A stretch of 17,178 nucleotides of DNA from DASXTB01 sp036505615 (GTDB taxonomy: Bacteria; Acidobacteriota; UBA6911; JACQSX01). How positions within the stretch are numbered: position 1 is the stretch's first letter; every line of letters begins with the position of its first letter. The notes beneath the pieces are model-generated. The model saw only the letters and a list, made by a program, of their open reading frames with translations, made no database searches and was not told the DNA's origin. The stretch spans positions 1 to 17,178 of the forward strand of contig DASXTB010000217.1 in NCBI GenBank assembly GCA_036505615.1. Direction: 5' to 3'. This document shows, piece by piece, positions 6,750 through 14,307 of this stretch. Both the position numbers and the translations under genes were made by a program.

Positions 6750-8993
6750 ATGCAACAAACCGTGGTAGGCAGTTCCGTTCCACGCAAAGAGGGGCGCGAC
6801 AAAGTAACCGGCCTCTCGCTCTACGTGGACGACATGGTACTGCCCGGCATGCTGTACGGGGCCACCGTTCGCAGCCCGACGGCGCGCGGACGGATCCGCG
6901 CTATTTCGTTCAGCGGCGGCGTTCCCTGGGATCAATTCACTATAGTCAGGGCAGCCGACATTCCGGGCGAAAATTTTGTAGCCCTCATTTCCAATGACCA
7001 GCCCTGTCTGGCCGACAAAGTTGTCAATCACGCAGAAGAGCCGATTCTGCTGCTCGCGCACACCGATAAATACTTGCTGGAGGAAGCGCGCCGCCACGTA
7101 CTGATCGATATCGAACCGTTACCGCCGGTCTTCACGCTGGATGAGTCACTGAGCAAGAAAGAGATTATCTGGGGCAAGGACAACATCTTTAAGTCGTATC
7201 TTGTTGAAAAAGGAAATGTCGATGCGGTCTGGCGGCAAGCCGACATAGTTGTAGAAGGAGAGTATAGGACGGGCGCGCAGGAGCAGCTCTATATTGAGCC
7301 CAACGGTATGATAGCCGCCGCCACCGAGAAAGAAGGCATAACAGTGTGGGGTTCAATGCAATGTCCCTACTACGTTCACCGGGCGCTGATGACATTGTTT
7401 GGTCTTGCCGAGGACAAGGTGCGGGTGATCCAGCTTGAAACAGGCGGCGGCTTTGGCGGGAAGGAAGAGTATCCTTCGATGATTGCCGGGCATGCGGCGT
7501 TGCTCGCCTGGAAGTCCGGCAAGCCGGTGAAGATTATTTACGACCGTTCCGAGGACATGGCGGCGACCACGAAACGGCATCCGTCTGTGACGCGACATCG
7601 CACGGCGGTCGACAAGCAGGGAAAACTTCTGGCGATGGATATCGAATTTACCATCGACGGTGGCGCCTACACGACGCTTTCCCCCGTGGTATTGTCGCGC
7701 GGTACCATTCATGCGCCGGGGCCATACTACTGTCCCAACACGCGCATTCGCGCCTGTGCTGTGGCCACCAATTTTCCTCCCCATGGCGCGTTCCGCGGTT
7801 TCGGAGCGCCCCAAAGCTTATTTGCGCTGGAGCGCCACATGAACAAGGTCGCACGCGCGGCTAAGCTGAGCCCGGAGGAGTTTCGCAGGCGAAACTTCAT
7901 TCGCGAGGGACAGACGACCGCTACAAATCAGGTGATCCGCGAGAAAGTAGATTTAAGTCGCCTGATGAAGCGCGCATTTGAACTTGCCGATTATCACGCA
8001 AAGAATAAGGTCTTCTCGCAGCGAAACAGAAATGCGCTGCTGAAGAAGGGAATTGGATTTTCCTGTTTCATGCACGGCGCGGGGTTCACCGGATCGGGCG
8101 AGCGCTACCTGAAATCAGAGGTCGCCGTCGAAGGGACTGCGGAAGGCCGCGTGCGAGTTCTCGCCTCCAGCATCGAGATGGGCCAAGGGACCAAGACGGT
8201 GCTTCCTCAAATTGCGGCTCAGACGCTGGGGTTGCCTCTCGACTGCATCGATCTGGCGCAGGCCGACACGGCATCGGTCCCGAACAGCGGCCCAACTGTG
8301 GCTTCGCGCACCTGCATGATCGTCGGCAAGCTTGTGGAATCTGCCGCGCTGGGACTGAGGCAAACACTGGTGGGCTCCGGGCTGCTGCGGCCGGAATACG
8401 CTGCAGAGGACCTTCAACGGGCATGCAAAAGTTACATTGAAAAGTTTGGCAGGCTCAAATCCACCAGTCGCTACCAATCGCCGCCGGATGTTTACTGGGA
8501 CGACGAGAAATATACCGGAGATGCATATGGGACATATGCATGGGCGGTCTACGTCGCCGAGGTAAGCGTCGACATGATTACCTTTGAAACTCGCGTTGAT
8601 GACTTTGTGGCGGTCCAAGAAGCGGGGAAGGTGATCCATCCGACTCTAGCAGCAGGACAAATTGAGGGGGGTGTGGCGCAGGGAATCGGTTTGGCACTTT
8701 ACGAAAATGTGGTGTGGAAAGAAGGCAGAATGGTCAACAGCCAGATGACCAATTACATTATGCCCACCGCCGCCGACGTTCCACCTATCCGGGTTTACTT
8801 CGAAGAAGTGCCGTACCCGCGTGGTCCCTTCGGCGCCAAGGGATTGGGCGAGTTGCCCATTGATGGCCCTGCGCCTGCCATTCTTAATGCCATTGAGAAT
8901 GCAACAGGGGTCAGTGTAGATCATGTTCCTCTGACACCCGAAGCTCTGATGCAAGCACTGGAAGAGCGACGGGAAGAGGCATCGCGAGCTTAA
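6750..8993 (+). CDS. xdhA: Xanthine dehydrogenase-type molybdenum hydroxylase, Mo-cofactor subunit
   Basis: The protein has 747 residues. Residues 10-110 form the Ald_Xan_dh a/b hammerhead-like domain (KVTGLSLYVDDMVLPGMLYG). The Mo-pterin region follows, with GGGFGGK (232-238), AFRGFGAPQ (Arg349 in the active-site loop), a SSIEMGQGT motif, and KGLGELP (697-703) carrying the catalytic general base Glu701. This subunit hydroxylates a purine, presumably hypoxanthine or xanthine to urate. Electrons pass to the Fe-S and FAD subunits encoded by the next two genes. The neighbouring allantoin-degrading genes support a purine substrate, though other xanthine-oxidase-family substrates are not excluded by sequence alone. 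There is no strong Shine-Dalgarno. The stop is followed by an inverted repeat at 9014-9089. Confidence 0.92.
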   Translation: MQQTVVGSSVPRKEGRDKVTGLSLYVDDMVLPGMLYGATVRSPTARGRIRAISFSGGVPWDQFTIVRAADIPGENFVALISNDQPCLADKVVNHAEEPILLLAHTDKYLLEEARRHVLIDIEPLPPVFTLDESLSKKEIIWGKDNIFKSYLVEKGNVDAVWRQADIVVEGEYRTGAQEQLYIEPNGMIAAATEKEGITVWGSMQCPYYVHRALMTLFGLAEDKVRVIQLETGGGFGGKEEYPSMIAGHAALLAWKSGKPVKIIYDRSEDMAATTKRHPSVTRHRTAVDKQGKLLAMDIEFTIDGGAYTTLSPVVLSRGTIHAPGPYYCPNTRIRACAVATNFPPHGAFRGFGAPQSLFALERHMNKVARAAKLSPEEFRRRNFIREGQTTATNQVIREKVDLSRLMKRAFELADYHAKNKVFSQRNRNALLKKGIGFSCFMHGAGFTGSGERYLKSEVAVEGTAEGRVRVLASSIEMGQGTKTVLPQIAAQTLGLPLDCIDLAQADTASVPNSGPTVASRTCMIVGKLVESAALGLRQTLVGSGLLRPEYAAEDLQRACKSYIEKFGRLKSTSRYQSPPDVYWDDEKYTGDAYGTYAWAVYVAEVSVDMITFETRVDDFVAVQEAGKVIHPTLAAGQIEGGVAQGIGLALYENVVWKEGRMVNSQMTNYIMPTAADVPPIRVYFEEVPYPRGPFGAKGLGELPIDGPAPAILNAIENATGVSVDHVPLTPEALMQALEERREEASRA

Positions 8994-9013
8994 CTGGGAG
9001 ACTTGTTCCTGGT

Positions 9014-9089
9014 GTTCCGTTGTGTCCTCCGTGTCCCTTGGTGGTGATGCTCTTTTTGACCACAAAGGGTACGGCGGACACAACGGAAC
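9014..9089. repeat. Inverted repeat hairpin between Mo and Fe-S subunit genes
   Basis: Arm 9014-9045 (GTTCCGTTGTGTCC...) pairs with 9059-9089 over about 31 bp with a few mismatches. The loop is 13 nt and T-rich (GATGCTCTTTTTG). It fills most of the 126-bp gap between two subunits of one enzyme, where a transcript would form a strong stem. It could set the ratio of subunits or protect mRNA ends. It resembles the other two-arm intergenic elements at 949-1129 and 15671-15780, with different sequence. Confidence 0.85.
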
Positions 9090-9119
9090 GGATTGCTGAT
9101 TCAGAAACGGCAAATTGAC

Positions 9120-9626
9120 ATGTCCGATCTAGTCCACACCGTGACGGTGAAATGCAAGGTCAACGGCAAGACTGAGCAGATCCAGGCCTATCCGATGGCG
9201 CGCCTGCTGGACGTGTTGCGGGAGAACCTGCGGCTGACCGGAACCAAGGAAGGGTGCGGCGAGGGTGAATGCGGAGCCTGCTCGGTGCTGCTCGACGGAG
9301 AACTGGTCAACAGCTGCCTTGTGCCCGTTATCCAGGCGGAGGGCAACGAGATAACTACCATCGAAGGAGTTGCCATCAAAGACCAGCTTCACCAGGTTCA
9401 GCAAGCGTTCATAGAGTTCGGCGGCGCACAGTGCGGCGCCTGCACGCCAGGCATGGTCTTGGCAGCGATAAGCTTGCTCGAGCGGATACCGAACCCCACT
9501 GAGGAACAGATCCGGTCCGGGCTGGCGGGGAATCTTTGCCGCTGCACGGGGTATACCAAGATTTTCGAGGCGGTAGTAGAGGCGTGCCGGGCGAGTAGCG
9601 AATGCGGAATGCGGAATTCGGAATGA
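9120..9626 (+). CDS. xdhC: Xanthine dehydrogenase 2Fe-2S subunit
   Basis: The protein has 168 residues from the ATG at 9120. An upstream TTG at 9093 is in frame but would add only IQKRQI-like residues and lies by the hairpin. The plant-ferredoxin cluster uses Cys46, Cys51, Cys54 and Cys66 (GCGEGECGAC). The second cluster, in the four-helix domain, uses Cys105, Cys108, Cys140 and Cys142 (QCGACTPGM and LCRCTGY). It relays electrons from the Mo site to the FAD subunit. The family chain normally ends near VVEACRA; the extra SSECGMRNSE and the stop codon are encoded by the GCGGAAT repeat that begins at about 9597, so the tail is repeat-derived. Confidence 0.93.
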   Translation: MSDLVHTVTVKCKVNGKTEQIQAYPMARLLDVLRENLRLTGTKEGCGEGECGACSVLLDGELVNSCLVPVIQAEGNEITTIEGVAIKDQLHQVQQAFIEFGGAQCGACTPGMVLAAISLLERIPNPTEEQIRSGLAGNLCRCTGYTKIFEAVVEACRASSECGMRNSE

Positions 9627-9733
9627 GTCGATTGCGGATTGCGGATTGCGGATTTCGGATTGATCGAAATGCGGAATGCAGAGTGCGGAATGCGGAATGA
9701 GTCAATTGGGGATTTCGGATTTCGGATTGATCA
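9597..9733. repeat. GCGGAAT/GCGGATT heptamer array, left arm
   Basis: Tandem 7-bp words GCGGAAT, GCGGATT and TTCGGAT, interrupted by GAGTCGATT and GATCGAAAT. The array starts inside the 2Fe-2S subunit gene, whose TGA is at 9624-9626, and continues to about 9733. It is the reverse complement of the words at 9833-9898. Confidence 0.9.
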
Positions 9734-9832
9734 GGATTGGCAACGCCATAGAATTCGGTCAAAGGTTCGGCAAGAATCTCGGATGGGATCATTGTCCCCA
9801 AAAGTCTCAAATCTGATTCAATCCATGTACGG

Positions 9833-9898
9833 CCAATCCGCAATCCGCAATCGCCAATCCGCAATCGGGCTCAATCCGAAATCCGCAATCCACAATCC
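9833..9898. repeat. AATCCGC heptamer array, right arm
   Basis: Tandem AATCCGC words, inverted relative to 9597-9733, with about 100 unremarkable bases between the arms. The array runs directly into the ATG of the FAD subunit at 9899. The whole immediate leader of that gene is therefore repeat sequence and holds no Shine-Dalgarno. Confidence 0.9.
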
Positions 9899-10921
9899 AT
9901 GAGGGCCTATCTTCCTGCTTACCAACTGAAAACTCCCGGCACGCTCACCGAAACGCTCGATTTGCTTGCGCGCGAACCATGGAAGCTGTTCGCCGGTGGC
10001 ACCGATTTGATGGTGCTCTTTGCTGCCGGGCAGATGGCCCCTGGAAATTTTCTAAACATCTGGAATCTGGCAGAGCTGAGAGAGATCAAGGAATCCTCCG
10101 ATCACATCACCCTTGGCGCACTGACGACCTACACTCGGGTGCAAGAAAATCCAGTTCTGCAGTCAGAATTTCCCATGCTGTGCCAGGCTGCGTTTGAGAC
10201 TGGAGGTATTGCGATCCAGAATCGGGGAACGCTTGGGGGAAATATAGCAAATGCCTCTCCGGCAGCCGACTCCTGTCCGCCTCTGCTTGCATATGAAGCG
10301 GAATTGGAATTGTTGTCGGCTCGCGGCGGCCGCTGGGTTCCCTATCATGAGTTTCACACCGGCTACAGGAGAAGTGTTCTGCGACCGGACGAGCTTATTG
10401 TCCGCATTCGGCTGCCCCGGAAAAGCAAGAGCGGGAGAGCGGGGGAGCGGGAGACAACCGGGCCACTCCCCCTCTCCTGCTCCCCCACTCTCCCGCTCCC
10501 CCGCTCTCCCGCTCCCCCCGTCTCCCACTCTCCCAATCCTTCCGCCTGGTCGACAATCGGCGCATATTCACCTCGATTTTTCCGCACTAACGGTGGCTGG
10601 ATGCATTATTTTCGAAAAGTAGGGACACGAAAAGCGCAGGCCATTTCCAAAGTATGCTTCGCCGGCCTGGCTCAAGTGGAGGAGGGGAGGATTGCAGATA
10701 TTCGGATCGCGCTTGGAAGTGTCGCTCCCACCGTGATTCGCTGTCCTCAGACGGAGTCACTGCTGAAGGATAAAAAAACTAGTCTCGCCGCAACAGCCGC
10801 CGCGCGTGAAGAGTTGGCCAAAGAAATTGCGCCCATCGACGATATGCGCTCCACAGTCACTTATCGGAGAAGAGTGGCGGAGAATCTCTTGGAGGAGTTT
10901 TTAAAGGAGTTGAGCCGTTGA
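9899..10921 (+). CDS. xdhB: Xanthine dehydrogenase FAD-binding subunit with repeat-derived insertion
   Basis: The protein has 340 residues. The FAD_binding_5 domain spans about 3-173, with FAGGTDL (31-37) and the flavin-binding NRGTLGGNIANASPAAD stretch (108-124). CO_deh_flav_C begins near FRKVGTRKAQAISK (238 onward). The subunit passes electrons to NAD+ or another acceptor. Between IRLPRK (170-175) and YFRKVG (237-242) lie about 60 residues rich in Ser/Pro/Arg (SGRAGERE..., PLPRSPAPPVS...) with no counterpart in the family. About 120 bp of this is encoded by an octamer-repeat hairpin at 10426-10545. The frame is kept, and the insert falls at the domain boundary, so the protein may still fold. 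The start codon abuts a repeat array. Confidence 0.88.
   Translation: MRAYLPAYQLKTPGTLTETLDLLAREPWKLFAGGTDLMVLFAAGQMAPGNFLNIWNLAELREIKESSDHITLGALTTYTRVQENPVLQSEFPMLCQAAFETGGIAIQNRGTLGGNIANASPAADSCPPLLAYEAELELLSARGGRWVPYHEFHTGYRRSVLRPDELIVRIRLPRKSKSGRAGERETTGPLPLSCSPTLPLPRSPAPPVSHSPNPSAWSTIGAYSPRFFRTNGGWMHYFRKVGTRKAQAISKVCFAGLAQVEEGRIADIRIALGSVAPTVIRCPQTESLLKDKKTSLAATAAAREELAKEIAPIDDMRSTVTYRRRVAENLLEEFLKELSR
10426..10545. repeat. AGCGGGRG / CTCYCCCR octamer hairpin inside the FAD subunit gene
   Basis: The left arm GCGGGAGAGCGGGGGAGCGG (about 10434-10460) is the reverse complement of the CTCCCGCTCCCCCGCTCTCC words at about 10490-10515, and further CTCYCCCR units follow to about 10545. The 8-bp unit is the same as in the array at 13462-13553. 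Unlike every other array in the window, this one lies wholly inside a coding region. Confidence 0.9.
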
Positions 10922-11008
10922 CGTGGTGGCATCAACTTCAGCATCAAAGGGCATGTGTGTAGTCCGACAGGAGCAAGCCTGCGTATTCATGATTTAGCAG
11001 GCCAATGC

Positions 11009-11359
11009 TTATCCCGCGAGAAAACCGACCGTATACGAAGGCAAACCAGTTGGGTTTTTGGCCGCGTATTTTGTCAAGGCGTTTGCAATCCTTCTGAAAT
11101 CGTCGGCCGGCAGCGTATAAGAGACTATGAGAACGCCGCGATGGGATTGTTGATGAGCATAGCGTTCTAGCGTCAATAGGATATAGTCGTCGCGGTTCCG
11201 TGTGACGAGGCACCGACGTTCGAGAGCGGCTCGCTCAAGCTGCTCGCTGTCCTGAAGGCCTCTGCCTCTGCTTTCATGAGCGCTTACTGCATCGATCCCT
11301 TTTCTTCGAAGAATTTTGGCTATGCGCGGGCTCAGATCCTCGTCGAGGTAGAATTTCAC
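11009..11359 (-). CDS. DUF5615 PIN-like protein, probable toxin of a toxin-antitoxin pair
   Basis: The protein has 116 residues from a GTG start at 11359. The opening KFYLDEDLSPRIAKILRRKGIDA, then the HESRGRG.QDSEQL and LVTRNRDDY segments, are typical of DUF5615 (PIN-like/Mut7-C-like) proteins. Acidic residues near 6-8, at the D of DSEQL and at the DD of NRDDY could hold the metal of a PIN-type RNase. It follows the DUF433-like gene by 44 bp on the same strand, which is the usual antitoxin-then-toxin order. RNase activity is inferred from the fold only. Confidence 0.78.
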   Translation of the reverse strand: MKFYLDEDLSPRIAKILRRKGIDAVSAHESRGRGLQDSEQLERAALERRCLVTRNRDDYILLTLERYAHQQSHRGVLIVSYTLPADDFRRIANALTKYAAKNPTGLPSYTVGFLAG

Positions 11360-11403
11360 CGCCTGCCTTTCCGGTAAGAACGTGAGAACAAATCGGTACT
11401 GTA

Positions 11404-11823
11404 TTAACGCGGTGGACTGGTCAAAGCCGGATACCGTTTTCGAAGAGAACTCGACGTCCAGGCCTCGTTCCGCTTCAGCCGAGCATTAATGTCACGCGGA
11501 TAGAGAGAGTAGTATGTCAGAGCACTACGCAATTGGGCTTCACTGAGCCAGTGATAAGCTCTGTCCAGTCTATTAATATTCTTTCCCAGACCTTTGTACG
11601 CGGCAATGACCTCCGAGACGTCTAGCCCTGTCCCAGACAATGTAGCTCGTCGCCCGCTAGGACCTGACGTGAAAACTATGCCCGGGCAACGTCGCATGCG
11701 CACGGCTTCTTCCAGAAGCTGATTTGCGGCCGTCGAGAAATCAATTCCCGCCTCGGCAGCCAATTGCTCGATTTCACGAAGTGTTTCTGGGGGAATGCGG
11801 AGACTCTTCTGAACGGTACCCAT
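11404..11823 (-). CDS. DUF433-type antitoxin with N-terminal ribbon-helix-helix-like segment
   Basis: The protein has 139 residues. Residues 1-45 (TVQKSLRIPPETLREIEQLAAEAG) look like a ribbon-helix-helix DNA-binding segment. Residues about 45-115 (CPGIVFTSGPSGRRATLSGTGLDVSEVIAAYKGLG) match the DUF433/VapB-like pattern usually paired with DUF5615 toxins. A full promoter (11844-11872), a palindrome on the -10 box and AGGAGG at 5 nt spacing precede it. This is the best expression signal in the window and fits an autoregulated antitoxin. The module sits between the ureidoglycolate amidohydrolase gene and the converging dehydrogenase operon. Confidence 0.75.
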   Translation of the reverse strand: MGTVQKSLRIPPETLREIEQLAAEAGIDFSTAANQLLEEAVRMRRCPGIVFTSGPSGRRATLSGTGLDVSEVIAAYKGLGKNINRLDRAYHWLSEAQLRSALTYYSLYPRDINARLKRNEAWTSSSLRKRYPALTSPPR

Positions 11824-11828
11824 ACCGT

Positions 11829-11872
11829 CCTCCTATGGGATACATTGTATTACATCGGGATCAAAATGGCAA
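11829..11872 (-). promoter_or_regulatory. Sigma-70-like promoter, operator palindrome and RBS of the toxin-antitoxin pair
   Basis: On the minus strand a -35 TTGCCA (11867-11872) is followed by exactly 17 nt and a -10 TACAAT (11844-11849). The -10 lies inside ATACA-n-TGTAT (11840-11850), an 11-bp perfect inverted repeat suited to autorepression by the ribbon-helix-helix antitoxin. AGGAGG (11829-11834) sits 5 nt before the ATG at 11823. Binding itself is an inference. Confidence 0.65.
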
Positions 11873-11889
11873 TTATGCCGGCCAAAAGT

Positions 11890-13143
11890 TCAGCAGCTCA
11901 GGCGCGCCAGGGTGTGTGCCAAAACCTCTACGCCTTTGGCAATTTGCTCCGGCGACGTGTATTCATCCGGGCGGTGGCTGACGCCGTTGCGGCAGGGGAT
12001 GAAGATCATGGCGGCAGGACAAATCCGAGACATGAAGAGAGAATCGTGGTAGGCGCGGCTGATCATCTTTCGGTGGGAGATTCCCAGGCTCTCGCACACT
12101 TCAGCTACGGTGCTCACCAGTTTGGAATCGCATACGGCTGGAGAATCGGCATTGAGAAGCTGAAGCACGCATTCAATACCTCTGCGCCGGCAGATTTCGC
12201 GAGCCTCTTTTTCAATCTTTGCTAAGACGCGATCGCGCACTGCGGCGTCCGTATCGCGAAGGTCCACTTCCAACCATGCCTTGCTGGGTATGCTGTTGAC
12301 AGCTCCGGGCTCTACCCGAAAGATCCCAGTGGTAGCCACCGTGTCCGGCCCACCCTCGTTCAGCGCCGATTGCTCCACCAGCAAGGCAATTTCGGCGCCT
12401 GCCAGAAGAGCGTCATGGCGCTCCGGCATCAACACCGCGCCGGCGTGTCCTCCCACGCCGGTCAGTTCCATCCGCAGAGTGCTGGGAGCGGCAATGGACG
12501 TGACAATCCCAATGGGGATGTCCTCTTTTTCCAGTAAAGGTCCCTGTTCGATGTGAAGTTCAAGGAAAGCCGAATAACGGCCGTGGGAGACTCTGATGCT
12601 TTGCAGAGGCTGCTCGCCACAACCGGCACGATGTCGCAATTGCTCAAAGGATTTTCCCTCGTGATCAGTCAGTTTCCCGACGGCTTCTAGCGAGATTGTA
12701 CCCGACATCATCCGGCTGCCCAGACAGCCGATGCCAAAACGGGTCGGCTCCTCGGACGTGAACACGATCAGTTCGATGGACCGGACCGGCTGAAGGCCAG
12801 CGCGACTCAGGGCGCGAATGGCTTCCAATCCACCCAGCACGCCGACAGTGCCGTCGTAGCGCCCGGCGTTGGGTATTGCGTCGATGTGCGAGCCGGTGGC
12901 CACCGGTGCCAGCGTTGCATCCAATCCATCCCATCGGGCAAAAATATTTCCTGCTCCGTCTTCTCGAATGGAAAGGTGAGTCTCCAGAAAGAGGTCTTTT
13001 AGGAACTTTCGAGCCATCAGATCCTGTTCGGAAAAGAGGATTCGCGTCACCGCGGGTGGGCGGCTGTCGGAGAAGGTCGCCAGTTGGTCGATTTGATGCT
13101 GCAGAGTCGGTTGGTCGATTTGCAGGGAAGTAAGATTGTGCAT
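11890..13143 (-). CDS. uah: Ureidoglycolate amidohydrolase (M20 family, UAH-type)
   Basis: The protein has 417 residues. It belongs to the M20/amidase-hydantoinase-carbamoylase family: GSHIDAIPNAGRYDG (His86, Asp97), FTSEEPTRFG (Glu132), ELHIEQGP and GVSHRPDE supply the two-metal site. Several stretches are characteristic of plant ureidoglycolate amidohydrolase rather than allantoate amidohydrolase: AVTRILFSEQD, TSEEPTRFGIGCLGSR, GGHAGAVLMP and MISRAYHDSLFMSR. The expected reaction is (S)-ureidoglycolate to glyoxylate, 2 NH3 and CO2, the last step of the pathway. It lies downstream of the aminohydrolase gene on the same strand, across a 342-bp repeat-rich gap, so it may have its own promoter. 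Confidence 0.85.
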   Translation of the reverse strand: MHNLTSLQIDQPTLQHQIDQLATFSDSRPPAVTRILFSEQDLMARKFLKDLFLETHLSIREDGAGNIFARWDGLDATLAPVATGSHIDAIPNAGRYDGTVGVLGGLEAIRALSRAGLQPVRSIELIVFTSEEPTRFGIGCLGSRMMSGTISLEAVGKLTDHEGKSFEQLRHRAGCGEQPLQSIRVSHGRYSAFLELHIEQGPLLEKEDIPIGIVTSIAAPSTLRMELTGVGGHAGAVLMPERHDALLAGAEIALLVEQSALNEGGPDTVATTGIFRVEPGAVNSIPSKAWLEVDLRDTDAAVRDRVLAKIEKEAREICRRRGIECVLQLLNADSPAVCDSKLVSTVAEVCESLGISHRKMISRAYHDSLFMSRICPAAMIFIPCRNGVSHRPDEYTSPEQIAKGVEVLAHTLARLSC

Positions 13144-13176
13144 GGTGACTCGGTTTGTCCGCTCCCTAAGAACCCG

Positions 13177-13357
13177 TGCAAAAATGCATTTGATCGTACG
13201 GGCGGCCCTATGTGCCCGCCCGCCGCAATAGCTGACGGATTAGGTAAACAAATCGCACAGTTCCCGCGGACGGACTTCGGAGCCGAGAAAAATCCGCTGG
13301 ATTCCGCAGCGGGCGGCCACACAGGGTCGCCCGTACAGATTGAATCAATTTTTTCAC
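13177..13357. repeat. Imperfect palindromic element in the gap before the amidohydrolase gene
   Basis: Bases 13196-13224 (GTACGGGCGGCCCTATGTG...) are the imperfect reverse complement of about 13309-13337. The A/T-rich flanks (GTGCAAAAATGC... on the left; ...TTGATTCAATTTTTTCAC read on the right) extend the match outward with more mismatches. I find no coding content in 13144-13485, which is otherwise repeats. Confidence 0.65.
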
Positions 13358-13358
13358 A

Positions 13359-13455
13359 GCTCCCTGACGGTCGCGGCTCCGGGACACGCAAATTTGTAAA
13401 AATGATCGAGGCACCGGCTGGGCTCGGATTGTCCGCTCCCTGACGGTCGTGGCTC
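13359..13455. repeat. Two copies of a 21-bp GCTCCCTGACGGTCG repeat
   Basis: Bases 13359-13379 and 13435-13455 match at 20 of 21 positions (core GCTCCCTGACGGTCG, then C or T, then GGCTC). A partial third copy, GTCCGCTCCCT, lies at about 13157-13167. They flank the palindromic element at 13177-13357. I recall similar words as dispersed intergenic repeats in acidobacterial genomes, but cannot confirm it here. Confidence 0.7.
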
Positions 13456-13461
13456 TGTAGT

Positions 13462-13553
13462 CTCGCCCACCCCCCACTCTCATTCCTACTCCCCCACTCT
13501 CCCGCTCCCCCACTCACCCACTCTTCCACTCTTCAACTCCCCCACTCTCTCCC
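13462..13553. repeat. CTCYCCCR octamer array reaching into the aminohydrolase gene
   Basis: Tandem 8-bp words (CTCCCCCA, CTCTCCCG, CTCACCCA, CTCTTCCA, CTCTTCAA). Bases 13486-13553 of the array lie inside the ureidoglycine aminohydrolase frame and encode its last residues and stop codon. This is the same repeat family as the insertion at 10426-10545. Confidence 0.9.
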
Positions 13554-14307
13554 GGTTCACATCCTTATAATAGATGTAACTGGCCGGCGTGGGGCCCATG
13601 GCGACAAACCACTGTGGGCAGTAAGAGGCCATCCAGATGACATCGCCTTCGCGCACTGGATGCCAGTCTCTGTCAAGCCGGTAGATTCCCTGGCCCTTCA
13701 ACATCAGCAGACCATGCTCCATGACATGAGTTTCCACAAGCGGTAGCGTTGCGCCTGGCTGATAAGTGAAAATATTCACTGCCAAGTCAAAAGAGAGGTT
13801 TTCGGGCAAAAGAACCTGAAGCATCGCATCTGGATTCCCCATGAATGGTTGGCCTGCAATCTCTCTCTCGTGTCCAACCAGCAGGTCCGGTGTCATCATG
13901 CCCGGCAGCGGCCGGTACGTCTTTTGAAAAATAAGCAGCCGCACTTTTTGCCTGCAAGAACTCAGGCGATAAACTTTGCCGGCCGGAATATAAAGGTAAG
14001 CTCCGGCTCCTAGAGAGGGAAAATCCTGCATTGTGTTGCTCGCCGTGGCGTTAAGAGCAGCGGAAAGCTCGCCTTCGAGCACAAAAACAAACAACTCTTC
14101 ATTTCCGGTATTGCCGCTCCCCTCGCCGTCGCAGCTTAAGCTAATCAGGAATTGGGTGAATTCTGCTCCCAGCCTGGGTGATATCATGACAATGCATTCT
14201 GCGTTGCGCCACCCCGGCAGCGTGCTCACGACAAATCCCGACGGCGTAAGCAAAGCATAGCGACTGGTCACCACGTCTCGGGTATGCCCGAACAGTTCAC
14301 TCGTCAT
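13486..14307 (-). CDS. allE: (S)-ureidoglycine aminohydrolase with repeat-encoded C-terminal tail
   Basis: The protein has 273 residues and is a bicupin. The C-terminal cupin carries the Mn-binding set of the family: LVETHVMEHG with Glu192, His194 and His198, then CPQWF with Gln232. The KDVNR stretch (248-252) is the usual end of the chain. The N-terminal cupin (about 20-130) has lost the metal residues, as in the family. The enzyme converts ureidoglycine to (S)-ureidoglycolate and NH3, preventing spontaneous decay. The ATG overlaps the allantoinase stop in an ATGA, so the two are translationally coupled. About 21 extra residues (ERVGELKSGRVGEWG...) and the stop come from the octamer array and are absent from known relatives. 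Confidence 0.9.
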   Translation of the reverse strand: MTSELFGHTRDVVTSRYALLTPSGFVVSTLPGWRNAECIVMISPRLGAEFTQFLISLSCDGEGSGNTGNEELFVFVLEGELSAALNATASNTMQDFPSLGAGAYLYIPAGKVYRLSSCRQKVRLLIFQKTYRPLPGMMTPDLLVGHEREIAGQPFMGNPDAMLQVLLPENLSFDLAVNIFTYQPGATLPLVETHVMEHGLLMLKGQGIYRLDRDWHPVREGDVIWMASYCPQWFVAMGPTPASYIYYKDVNRERVGELKSGRVGEWGSGRVGE

